NCBI GenBank assembly: GCA_905221115.1
Contig: CAJNBX010000001.1
Coordinates: 310,001-374,000 of the forward strand
Reading direction: 5' to 3'
Source: a bacterium
GTDB lineage: Bacteria; Bacillota; Bacilli; Lactobacillales; Streptococcaceae
Length of the DNA: 64,000 nt
Of the stretch, positions 52,380 through 60,323 are shown in pieces (positions within the stretch are counted from its first letter, which is position 1; each line of letters opens with the position of its first letter). Both the position numbers and the translations under genes were made by a program. Under the pieces are notes generated by a model. The model was not told the DNA's origin. It did no database searches and was given only the letters and a program-made list of their open reading frames with translations.

Positions 52380-53603
52380 TTATTTGATTTGTTTTAATAC
52401 AACCTTTTTCCGTTTGAATCGGACTTTTCCACTCTTTTCTTCAGCTAGGTTTGTCTGGTAACTCATCGATAAAAGCAAGCCAACACCAATCAAGTTACTG
52501 ATAATAGCCGATCCTCCTTGCGAAATAAAAGGCAAGGGAATCCCAGTCAAAGGAAGCAAGCCCGTCACAGCGCCGATATTTTCAAAAATGTGGAAGAGCA
52601 ACATCATAATCAAACCTGTAGAAATATAGGTGTAGAACTGGTTATTTGATCTAAGAGTAATCTTCAACATACGGTAAATCAGCATGAGATAAAGGGCGAT
52701 AACAAGGACAGAGCCAATAAAGCCAAAATCTTCTGCGATAACCGTGAAAATCATATCCGATTCTCGAACTGGAATAAGCAGATTCGAAGCATTAAAACCT
52801 TGACCAAATAAGCCACCGCTGCCAATGGCAATCTGTCCTTGAGCCTGCTGATAAGTGGTTGTTTGGGCAAAGTCGAATGGATTGAGCCAAGCCAAAATTC
52901 GATTAATTTGGTAGGTCGGCATCCCCAATTGATGGAGAAAAGCCCGGCCACCCTTACTGATAAAAATGGCTAAGAATCCAGCAACTCCTGTTACAGCAGT
53001 CACAAATACTGGAATAATAATTTTCCAAGAAACTCCTGATAGTAAGACGATTCCTGAGAAAATGGCTACAAAAACCAAAGCCGTCCCCAAGTCACTTTGA
53101 AGTGCCAAAAGAACTAGGACTGGAATGGTAAAGACAATCATCCAAAAAATTAATAAAAAGTCCAAAGGTACTGTACGTTGCCATTCCTTATGTTTCTTTG
53201 TAAATTGGACAATCACACGAGCTAGCATGAGGATATAGGATATCTTCATAAACTCTGACGGTTGGAACAAGGTGATACCATTTACCGATACCCAGTTTTT
53301 GGCACCCGTTGATGCAACTAAGCTTGGATTATAAAAGACGATTGGCAAGACCATGAGTCCCAAACCTAACATATATAGAAAAGGGGTCACTTTCCAAAGA
53401 AATTCTGTATTAAAGAGCATGACCACAAAACCAATCACAAGCCCCAAGGCAATCCAGGCGACCTGCTGCCCTAAAATGGGCAAAATATTATTTGGATAAT
53501 CATGACTAACAGCTATATAGATAGCCACCACGCCAATAACCAGTAAAAAAAATACTGGCAATAGCAAACTATAATCGACTCTAGAGTCGAGAGAACGTTT
53601 CAT
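52380..53603 (-). CDS. rodA: Rod-shape/elongation glycosyltransferase RodA
   Basis: SEDS-family peptidoglycan glycosyltransferase that works with a class B PBP in peripheral wall growth. The 407-residue product has about ten transmembrane segments, the GAKNWVSVNGITLFQPSEF segment near residues 109-127 with its catalytic-loop partners, and the NIGAVTGLLPLTGIPLPFIS signature at 345-365. Start at 53603 (MKRSLDSRVDYSLLL). Downstream of dinG by 36 bases. Confidence 0.94.
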   Translation of the reverse strand: MKRSLDSRVDYSLLLPVFFLLVIGVVAIYIAVSHDYPNNILPILGQQVAWIALGLVIGFVVMLFNTEFLWKVTPFLYMLGLGLMVLPIVFYNPSLVASTGAKNWVSVNGITLFQPSEFMKISYILMLARVIVQFTKKHKEWQRTVPLDFLLIFWMIVFTIPVLVLLALQSDLGTALVFVAIFSGIVLLSGVSWKIIIPVFVTAVTGVAGFLAIFISKGGRAFLHQLGMPTYQINRILAWLNPFDFAQTTTYQQAQGQIAIGSGGLFGQGFNASNLLIPVRESDMIFTVIAEDFGFIGSVLVIALYLMLIYRMLKITLRSNNQFYTYISTGLIMMLLFHIFENIGAVTGLLPLTGIPLPFISQGGSAIISNLIGVGLLLSMSYQTNLAEEKSGKVRFKRKKVVLKQIK

Positions 53604-53639
53604 ATACACTAACCTTATACTTTCATACAATACTATTTA

Positions 53640-56090
53640 TCAAAGTTCATTTAAAAATTTATCAACAGCCTCATCAACTTCGGATCGAGAGACGGTTTTA
53701 ACAGTCGCTTCTTTTGCTAGAGAAGTCACTATTTGCTTGCCATATCGTTTTCCGACAATTCTCCTATCCAGAATGAGGGTTAAGGAACGTTGGTGTTCGC
53801 GTCTCATACTTCTTCCCAAAGCCTGTTTTAAACGAATAATGGCCATTGGCAATTGATAATCATAAAAGGCATTTTTCCCTTCTTGATTCAGTTCCTGATT
53901 GATCTTTTTCGTCAAGGGCTCTTGGGGATTTTGGAAAGGAAGTCTTGGTACAACTTGAATCACAAAAGGATGACTTGAAAAATCAACTCCCTCCCAGAAA
54001 CTTGCTGCACCAAGCAGGATTTGTTGTTCACCTTTTTCAAAGCGTTTCTTCAGTTGATGAACATCGCCATTTTTATACTGGGCCAGATGGCTAACTGGAA
54101 GTAAATCCGATACTGCTAGAAGCATGTCTTTGGCAGTAAAGAGAGCCAAAATCGGTTGTTGGAAAGCTTGAATTTCCACTAGCAAATCAGCTACCTCCTT
54201 GGCATAGACTTCTAAGGAGGTTTCTGTTACCAAGGGGAAATCTTTGACCAAGACCACTTCTTGATCCTGTTTTTTACCAGCTTCAATCTTAAGAAATTTG
54301 GCTTCGGGATAACCTAACAGGTCTGCCAAAGAAACTCTTTGACTAATCTCAAGAGTGGCCGACACTCCCAAGACTTGACATGAATCAGGTACTAAGGAAG
54401 ATAGAAGAATACGGCCTGATTTTGTAGAAGAAATCTGAATTTTCTTTTGACTCGTTTCAGTTGCTTCAAGCCAGTAATCTCGGTCAGCTGTAAAATAGCG
54501 GACCAGTTCCCCAAAGCCTTCTGCCTCTAATTCTGAAAAATACTGGCAGAGATTGGCCAGAGAATCCAAGATATTTTTCCTAGATTTGCCAGACTGAAAT
54601 TGTTCCATCAAGTAGAGGCACTCAAAGCGAATACTTTCTAGTATTCGTTGTTGAACCCTGTTTTCTTCTCCTACTAAAGCCTTATCAACTAAATCAATAA
54701 TGGACTGGATATCGTAGGTCTCTTGAAGCAGATTTTCTAGGGCCAACAAAATTTTTTGAACTTCATCAATAATCAATAAGCGGTCGCTGACAAATTCAGG
54801 ATTATCTTCAAGTCTGGTTACAAGATAGGCATGATTGGTCACTAAGAGCTTGCAAGTCTCTGCTCTTTCCTGACTACGTTTCCAAAAATCTTCCGTCACA
54901 AATAAGCTCTTGGATGATAAATTTCCATCATGACGAAGATCTCTTAGAAAATGTTGGTAACGGTAGAGTTGACCAATCTCATCCAAATCCCCGGTTTCTG
55001 TCTCTGTCAGCCAAACCAAGAGTTGCATTTTAAAGCGTCTAAATAAGCGATTTTCATCATTTTCCTGTAAGGAACGATAAAAGGCATCCAACTTCAGGTA
55101 ATTTTGTGGTCCCTTTAAAGAATGAATATCTGTATGGAATACTTCCTTGAGACATTTACCTTCTTCTTCCATGATTTGATTTTGAAGAATCTTCGTCGGA
55201 ACGCTAAGGACAATCTGACGATTTTCCACTTGGGACAAAGCGGGTAAGAGATAGCCATATGTTTTCCCAATTCCTGTCGGCGCTTGAATGAATGATACAG
55301 GCTCATCCTTCAATAGCAAGCCAACCTCTTTAGCAAAACTTTCTTGGTCTTCCCTTACTTCAAGGTTCAACAGAGAAATATTTTTAGAAAAATCCTGAGA
55401 TAATTTTCGCGGCTTCAGGGGGGCTGCAGTCTTCTTGAAATATAGTCCTTGAACTTCAAATAGATCTGAAGAAGTCAGGATAGATTGGCTGCGATAAATT
55501 TCTTCAATAACCAAGTAGGACTCATATAAGAGAGCGTCAGCCATTTCCAGCAATCGTTCCAAGAGCCCTTTAGGAAGTTGGGCCATCTTTTCTCGTAGAA
55601 AAAGGAGTAATTCCGCAGTAGCTTGGGCATCTGAAAGGGCTGTGTGGGCGTGTTTTAGAGGAATTCCTAATTCTCGACACAAAATCGGCAAACTATATTT
55701 TTCCAGTTCAGGGAAAAAGACCTGGGCCAATTCGACCGTGTCAACACGAGGATTTCTTAGTTCATAGCCTTCAAAAAATAAATTTTCCGCTAAAAGATTG
55801 GCATCAAACTGAACATTATGGGCTACAAAAATCCCATCCTCCACCAAGTCAAAGATTTTTCTAGCAACTTGCGAAAAATCAGGTGCTTGCGCCAGACGTT
55901 GGTCAGTCAGTCCTGTCAGTTCTTTGATATGAGCATCCAAAGGTTCATGTGGATTGACATCCGTCGTATAGTGATCGACGATTTTTCCATCCTCAATCAC
56001 AACAATTCCCACTTGGATAATTTTAGCCTTACTACCTGTGCTAGTTGCCTCTAAATCCACCACAACATAGCGATTACCAATCGTTTTCAT
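53640..56090 (-). CDS. dinG: DinG-family exonuclease-helicase
   Basis: Fusion of a DnaQ-type 3'-5' exonuclease and an XPD-like helicase, 816 residues. The exonuclease has VVDLEAT (residues 10-16), HNVQFDANLL and HTALSDA; the helicase begins near 240 with Walker A APTGIGKT and has Walker B DEVQ in place of DEAH, and the C-terminal GAASFWEGVDF and QALGRSMRR. The Firmicute form acts mainly as nuclease; the four-cysteine iron-sulfur module of E. coli DinG is not seen. ATG at 56090 is 8 bases after an extended -10. Confidence 0.92.
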   Translation of the reverse strand: MKTIGNRYVVVDLEATSTGSKAKIIQVGIVVIEDGKIVDHYTTDVNPHEPLDAHIKELTGLTDQRLAQAPDFSQVARKIFDLVEDGIFVAHNVQFDANLLAENLFFEGYELRNPRVDTVELAQVFFPELEKYSLPILCRELGIPLKHAHTALSDAQATAELLLFLREKMAQLPKGLLERLLEMADALLYESYLVIEEIYRSQSILTSSDLFEVQGLYFKKTAAPLKPRKLSQDFSKNISLLNLEVREDQESFAKEVGLLLKDEPVSFIQAPTGIGKTYGYLLPALSQVENRQIVLSVPTKILQNQIMEEEGKCLKEVFHTDIHSLKGPQNYLKLDAFYRSLQENDENRLFRRFKMQLLVWLTETETGDLDEIGQLYRYQHFLRDLRHDGNLSSKSLFVTEDFWKRSQERAETCKLLVTNHAYLVTRLEDNPEFVSDRLLIIDEVQKILLALENLLQETYDIQSIIDLVDKALVGEENRVQQRILESIRFECLYLMEQFQSGKSRKNILDSLANLCQYFSELEAEGFGELVRYFTADRDYWLEATETSQKKIQISSTKSGRILLSSLVPDSCQVLGVSATLEISQRVSLADLLGYPEAKFLKIEAGKKQDQEVVLVKDFPLVTETSLEVYAKEVADLLVEIQAFQQPILALFTAKDMLLAVSDLLPVSHLAQYKNGDVHQLKKRFEKGEQQILLGAASFWEGVDFSSHPFVIQVVPRLPFQNPQEPLTKKINQELNQEGKNAFYDYQLPMAIIRLKQALGRSMRREHQRSLTLILDRRIVGKRYGKQIVTSLAKEATVKTVSRSEVDEAVDKFLNEL

Positions 56091-56098
56091 TATAAAAA

Positions 56099-56107
56099 AT
56101 TATACCA
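56099..56107 (-). promoter_or_regulatory. Extended -10 of dinG, leaderless start
   Basis: TGG-TATAAT (hexamer 56099-56104) on the minus strand, eight bases TTTTTATA, then ATG at 56090. No ribosome site is possible in this space. Confidence 0.7.
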
Positions 56108-56239
56108 AAAAAAGGGCCATTTGGCACCTGCAAACATGGGATAATTTTCAAACTAAAGGACACTACATAGCTTAAAAATCCTATCAATAGAGCATCCTAG
56201 CCTGCTGATTTTTTGAAAATATTGGAGAATAAGAAAAAA

Positions 56240-56275
56240 TTGAGAGAAGAAATGATTGTCTCTTCCTTCTCTCAA
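56240..56275 (-). terminator. Terminator of the U32 protease gene
   Basis: TTGAGAGAAG...CTTCTCTCAA ten-base-pair stem followed by TTTTTTC on the minus strand. Confidence 0.85.
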
Positions 56276-56288
56276 CTATTGATTTACT

Positions 56289-57218
56289 TTATTTAACCAT
56301 ATCAGGATCGTAATCATAAAATCCTGTATCAAGGAAACGGTTTTTAGGGTGAAGTTTACGAACTTCTTCATCCAACAAGAAGGCTTGGTCATTGCTAAAG
56401 TTGCCCTCTTGAATCAAGCTACGCGCTTGAATAAAGAGTTTTGCAATCTCAACAAAGTTCTGACCAGGTGTATAGAGACCTTCTAGTTTCCAATGAGTAA
56501 AGCCATGCTCTACCAATTCTGTCAATTTGGTCATCAAATCAAGGTCATTGTTGGCAAAGATGTGGGTGCCATGATTGTCTTCAAAAATGGAATAGTGGCT
56601 CTCTGGGTCACTTGGCTCTGCCAAGAAAAGGTCACGTTTACGCGTCTTTTCATCATCGATATGCGTAAAGTTATAGTAGTTTTGCAAGAGTGGACGTTTA
56701 GAATGATGGATGACACTAGCACCATACACTAACACTTCAGCAGGAATTTCCAAAATCTCTGGCATTTTAAAAAGTTCAGCTGATGGAATTTCACGCGCCA
56801 AAACAGCTTCAGATGCGCCAGCCTTTTGTCCCCAGAAGTTAATCTGACGACTGCTTGTCACCATGGTTGAGGCATCGTAGATAGTCTTAAATGAATAACC
56901 ATCACGATTGACTACGTAAAAAACGCCTGCATCCCCAATCGTAATGTAGTCTGTCTTAATTTCTTCCAAAAAGTCTAAGAAAGGCTTGATACGATCCATC
57001 ATATCTTGGTGCATGAGTGCATTAACCGCAACAATCAATTCCTTACCAGCATCATGAACCAGCTTAGCGATTTCACGCAATTGGTCATAACTAAAGGTCG
57101 TTGGCAGACGAAGGCCAAAATCTTTCTCACCAACATAGATACGGTCTACGCCAGCTTCGAGCAGTTGTTCAACTTGTTCAATACTTTCAGCAGTTGCTGT
57201 AATGATAATCTTTTCCAT
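56289..57218 (-). CDS. Peptidase U32 family protein (TrhP1/YrrN-like)
   Basis: U32 family protein of 309 residues; relatives include collagenase-like proteins and the TrhP/YrrN-YrrO enzymes for tRNA U34 hydroxylation. Visible are the N-terminal ITATAESIEQVEQLLEAGVDRIYVG, ITIGDAGVFYVV and HWKLEGLYTPGQNFVEIAKLF near the end. The short length fits the YrrN-like partner; the longer YrrO-like gene is not in the window. Start at 57218, seven bases after an extended -10. Confidence 0.88.
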   Translation of the reverse strand: MEKIIITATAESIEQVEQLLEAGVDRIYVGEKDFGLRLPTTFSYDQLREIAKLVHDAGKELIVAVNALMHQDMMDRIKPFLDFLEEIKTDYITIGDAGVFYVVNRDGYSFKTIYDASTMVTSSRQINFWGQKAGASEAVLAREIPSAELFKMPEILEIPAEVLVYGASVIHHSKRPLLQNYYNFTHIDDEKTRKRDLFLAEPSDPESHYSIFEDNHGTHIFANNDLDLMTKLTELVEHGFTHWKLEGLYTPGQNFVEIAKLFIQARSLIQEGNFSNDQAFLLDEEVRKLHPKNRFLDTGFYDYDPDMVK

Positions 57219-57225
57219 AAGAAAA

Positions 57226-57234
57226 ATTATACCA
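57226..57234 (-). promoter_or_regulatory. Extended -10 of the U32 gene, leaderless start
   Basis: TGG-TATAAT (hexamer 57226-57231) on the minus strand, seven bases TTTTCTT, then ATG at 57218. No ribosome site. Confidence 0.72.
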
Positions 57235-57329
57235 CATTTCTCCAAAATCATCCAAGACTTATCAGAGTTTTACAAATAGGAATTATTTCAGTAACTTCCA
57301 CTTGACTCACCAAAGTGGGATTTAGTCTA

Positions 57330-57430
57330 ATACTCTTCAAACCACGTCAGCTTTTTCTGCAACCTCAAAGCGGTGCTTTGAGCAACCTGAGGCTAGCTTC
57401 CTAGTTTGCTCTTTGTTTTTCATTGAGTAT
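57330..57430. repeat. BOX element (copy 3), inverted and internally deleted
   Basis: A 101-base repeat in the opposite orientation to copies 1 and 2. It starts ATACTCTTCAAACCACGTCAG, has CAACCTCAAAGCGGTGCTTTGAGCAACCTG in the middle (written in two parts of the same repeat) and ends TTTTTCATTGAGTAT. The GAAAATCTCTT usually found after ATACTCTTC is missing. Confidence 0.82.
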
Positions 57431-57634
57431 AAAACGGATTTTTATAAGAATAACTAGATGAAAGGCAAACCCAAAAGCATGAGAGAGCTTGCCAGTAACA
57501 ATGATTTTGTATGCTATCCATAAATAGCAAACATCTCAAGCTCCATTAATCTTCAAAACATCATAGATAAAATCTAGTCCAAAATTTAAGCAATTGATGC
57601 TATAGAATTTATATATTGTTATAAATTTCTAGTC

Positions 57635-57704
57635 GTTTTGTTGTTATAGTAACAAAAACGACCTAGAAAAACGAGTATCTCCATCTACGGAAATACTCGT
57701 TTTT
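57635..57704. terminator. Terminator hairpin after the ABC permease, plus a second hairpin
   Basis: AAAAACGAGTAT...ATACTCGTTTTTT at 57669-57704 is a 12-base-pair stem with T runs both ways and ends the permease gene (minus). Next to it, at 57635-57665, an imperfect inverted repeat (TCGTTTTGTTGTTA / TAACAAAAACGA) forms a second hairpin. Confidence 0.75.
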
Positions 57705-57777
57705 TGATAGTTAGAAGTGTTTTTTTGCTCAGCTTCATTTCTTTTTATAAAATGTATCAAGCAAGCGACCAACTATC

Positions 57778-59415
57778 TCATCTTTTTTCTATCTCTACCA
57801 ATATCCGTGACAGGTAGTAATGATAGCCAAAAATAGCAAGAGCAAGCAAGAGGATAAGAACTCCTACTCCCAAGCTGATGGCAAGGACAGGGGCGAGAGA
57901 GCGAACCAAGAATAAGCTCCCTATTACAAGGGCCATTAAGATTGCACTATAAATAAAAATCAAAACAATTGCGACTATACGATTTGAACGGTTCACCAAG
58001 TCCGTAATGTTACTCCAATTTGTTGACAAATTTTTCACGTCCTTAAGGTAATGGTGGCAAGAAAGGATGACACTGGCAAGGATCCAGACTACAAGAAGAT
58101 AAATCATCGAAAGGATGGGCAAGCCTAGATATAGAGAAAGGCCAAGTAAAGTCAGAACTGGTAAAAAGGACTGGACAGCAAATATAATCCAAAATTTCAC
58201 TTTCACATAACGAGCAAAGTCAAAGGGTAAACTCTTCAGAAAATCAACATTTTCCCTCTCCAAGGACAAGGCAATTGAATGCAGGCTGGTGATATTGTTA
58301 TTGACAACTGCTATAAAGAGAGCTATAAAAAACAAGGGTAACCAGTATGGAGGATGAATATCTGAAACTATCTGAGAATCTCGGATTTTGGAAATCAGAC
58401 CGATCATCATGAGATAAGGAAGAAAAGCACTTGTAAAAAGCACTGTAATCACGCCAGTTCCCTGTCCCAAGAGGGTGAGGTGGTAGCGTAAAACCATACG
58501 GAAAAAGCCCTTTTTATTAGTAGTTGAAATTCTCTCCTTATTGCGACGTTCTTTCTTGACCTTCTCCTCACTGTTAAGCAGAATCACGTCATAAAAATGA
58601 GGAAGAACCTTCTTTTTGGTCAGGTAAAGCAAGAAAACAGTTAAAGCTATCCAAGCTAACAGACCCAGTATGGCTTCTGTCGAAAAAGGCTCCACTGCTA
58701 TTTTGTAAAAGATATGAAGAGGATAAAGGAGAAATGGAATGTCTCTAACTTTGTCAACAATACTTCCAAAAGTCGACTGTAGAAAGAGGACAAATATTAA
58801 AGGTATGAGAACCCCTATCCCAATCATCACATTCGAAAAAATAGACTGATACTTTCTGAAGACCCTAGTCTGAGCCAAGAAATGTACTGCCACTACCATC
58901 ACTAAAGTAACAGAGACAAATAATAAGGTCAAGGACAGTAGCATCAAAGGCAAGCCCAGCCAAAGAGAAGGTGCTAGCCTAATATAGAGGACTAGAAAAT
59001 AAGCTAGGATTGGTACAATTCCAGCTAGAGCTGGCAAGAGAACAGACAGTCCTTTAGCAATTATAATCTCTGATTCTTTAAAGGCATAGGGCCTATACGA
59101 TGCCAAGTCCTTACTCTCATAAAAGACATTGTAAAATGCAGTGAAAGAAGTTGAAAAGGCAAGCACCAGTAAAATAGCAACCATGCTACTAAAAAAACTT
59201 GGCATTTCCTCAAAAGGAAAACGAAAGGCTATATTTATAAACATGAAAAGCATCAAGAGACTTGAAAAAATGTAAGAACTTAGGACTCTAGCGGAAACAT
59301 TTACTTTTTTCCCAGGATTCTTAGCCTGCTTCTTTCGTAGGTTAGCCAGATTAGCTTCTTGAGATGAATAGAGGATATTGATATCAACTAATTTTTTAAT
59401 GACCTTGAGACGCAT
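57778..59415 (-). CDS. ABC exporter permease, unknown substrate
   Basis: Large ABC-2-like membrane protein, 545 residues, with about twelve hydrophobic segments in two blocks (about 50-250 and 285-540) separated by a basic loop with KKERRNKERIS. No signal peptide or soluble domain. The start at 59415 (MRLKVIKKLVDINILY) has an AGGAGG ribosome site inside the end of the ATPase gene (20-base overlap), so the two are coupled. Substrate unknown. Confidence 0.82.
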   Translation of the reverse strand: MRLKVIKKLVDINILYSSQEANLANLRKKQAKNPGKKVNVSARVLSSYIFSSLLMLFMFINIAFRFPFEEMPSFFSSMVAILLVLAFSTSFTAFYNVFYESKDLASYRPYAFKESEIIIAKGLSVLLPALAGIVPILAYFLVLYIRLAPSLWLGLPLMLLSLTLLFVSVTLVMVVAVHFLAQTRVFRKYQSIFSNVMIGIGVLIPLIFVLFLQSTFGSIVDKVRDIPFLLYPLHIFYKIAVEPFSTEAILGLLAWIALTVFLLYLTKKKVLPHFYDVILLNSEEKVKKERRNKERISTTNKKGFFRMVLRYHLTLLGQGTGVITVLFTSAFLPYLMMIGLISKIRDSQIVSDIHPPYWLPLFFIALFIAVVNNNITSLHSIALSLERENVDFLKSLPFDFARYVKVKFWIIFAVQSFLPVLTLLGLSLYLGLPILSMIYLLVVWILASVILSCHHYLKDVKNLSTNWSNITDLVNRSNRIVAIVLIFIYSAILMALVIGSLFLVRSLAPVLAISLGVGVLILLLALAIFGYHYYLSRILVEIEKR

Positions 59416-60145
59416 CTGAAACCTCCTCTTTTCTACCAGCAAGGCTAAGGTAGATACTTTCCAAAGACTGGTCTGGGTGGTCTTTTCTCAAGTCCTCTAC
59501 GCTACCACAATAAATCAAATGCCCCTTTTTCAAAATGGCAATCCGATCACAGACTTGCTCTGCCACCTCTAGGACATGGGTTGAAAACAAGACTGTCTTG
59601 CCTTTTTGTGCATGTTCCTTCATCATTTGCTTCAAATCAAAGGCAGCCTGGGGATCCAAACCAGTCAAGGGTTCGTCCAAAACCCAAATATCAGGATCAG
59701 ACAAGAGTGCTCCGATGACAAAGACTTTCTGACGCATTCCGTGAGAAAGGGTTTCAATAACCTGATAGCGGTTTTCAGCAAAATCAAAAACACTCAATAG
59801 CCTAGCTAGACTAGTCTCCAAGTCAGAGCTAGTCAGATCATAGGATGAGGCGATCAATTCCCAAAATTCATTGGCTGTTAAGCGTAAAAATAAGTCAGGC
59901 GAGTCTGCAACGTAGCCAATCTTTCGTTTGATCGCCAAGCGATTTTCCGATAAATCCTGACCGTCTACCAAAATACGACCACTGCTAGGCGAAATGATAC
60001 TGACTAAGGATTTTATGGTGGTCGATTTTCCAGCCCCATTATGACCAATCAAGCCCATAATCTCCCCATTTTCAATCTGCAAATTGAGATTGCTCAAAGC
60101 CTCTTTATCACCATACAACTTACTAACATTTTGAAATTCAATCAT
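59396..60145 (-). CDS. ABC exporter ATP-binding protein
   Basis: ATPase of 249 residues in the CcmA/drug-export class. Walker A GHNGAGKST (37-45), signature TLSHGMRQK (near 135; LSHGMRQ replaces LSGGQ), Walker B DIWVLDEPLTGLDP and switch STHVLEVAE are all present. Start at 60145 (MIEFQNVSKLYGDKEAL) behind AGGAG. Shares an intergenic region with the divergent amylase gene. Confidence 0.9.
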   Translation of the reverse strand: MIEFQNVSKLYGDKEALSNLNLQIENGEIMGLIGHNGAGKSTTIKSLVSIISPSSGRILVDGQDLSENRLAIKRKIGYVADSPDLFLRLTANEFWELIASSYDLTSSDLETSLARLLSVFDFAENRYQVIETLSHGMRQKVFVIGALLSDPDIWVLDEPLTGLDPQAAFDLKQMMKEHAQKGKTVLFSTHVLEVAEQVCDRIAILKKGHLIYCGSVEDLRKDHPDQSLESIYLSLAGRKEEVSDASQGH

Positions 60146-60182
60146 GGGATGACTCCTATCTTTATCTATATTACATACTGTT

Positions 60183-60211
60183 ATACTAGCACTTTGATAC
60201 AAAAAAATCAA
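60183..60211 (-). promoter_or_regulatory. Promoter of the second ABC exporter
   Basis: TTGATT (60206-60211), 17-base spacer, TAGTAT (60183-60188) on the minus strand. The bases around and after the -10 contain spaced ACA-GTA-TGT, a short dyad that might be an operator. Confidence 0.6.
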
Positions 60212-60252
60212 CACTTTATTTTAAGTAGTTAAAATATATTTTTTCTATCTTA

Positions 60253-60266
60253 CGCAAACGTTTGAG
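60253..60266. promoter_or_regulatory. MalR-like operator at the amylase promoter
   Basis: CGCAAACGTTTGAG contains the perfect ten-base palindrome CAAACGTTTG and differs in one base from the dyad I remember for the pneumococcal maltose repressor MalR (CGCAAACGTTTGCG). It overlaps the -35 hexamer, the right place for a LacI/GalR-type repressor. Confidence 0.65.
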
Positions 60267-60290
60267 CTAACCGATACTTTATGATAGAAT
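60262..60290 (+). promoter_or_regulatory. Promoter of the alpha-amylase gene
   Basis: TTGAGC (60262-60267), 17-base spacer, extended -10 TGA-TAGAAT (60285-60290). Confidence 0.75.
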
Positions 60291-60323
60291 AAAGAACAAG
60301 ATTGACAAGTAAGAGGAGACATC

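Larger units (their letters stand above)
57235..57777. other. Gene-free stretch with BOX element and hairpins
   Basis: About 540 bases without a convincing gene. It holds BOX copy 3 (57330-57430), an AT-rich stretch (57431-57630) in which only tiny frames such as one of 21 codons from 57458 occur, and two hairpins (57635-57704). Broken reverse-strand frames over 57440-57540 could be a decayed gene, but I recognise no family. Confidence 0.6.

Noticed and set aside
57458..57523. 21-codon plus-strand frame after BOX copy 3
   Set aside because: Too short, no ribosome site, no family resemblance.
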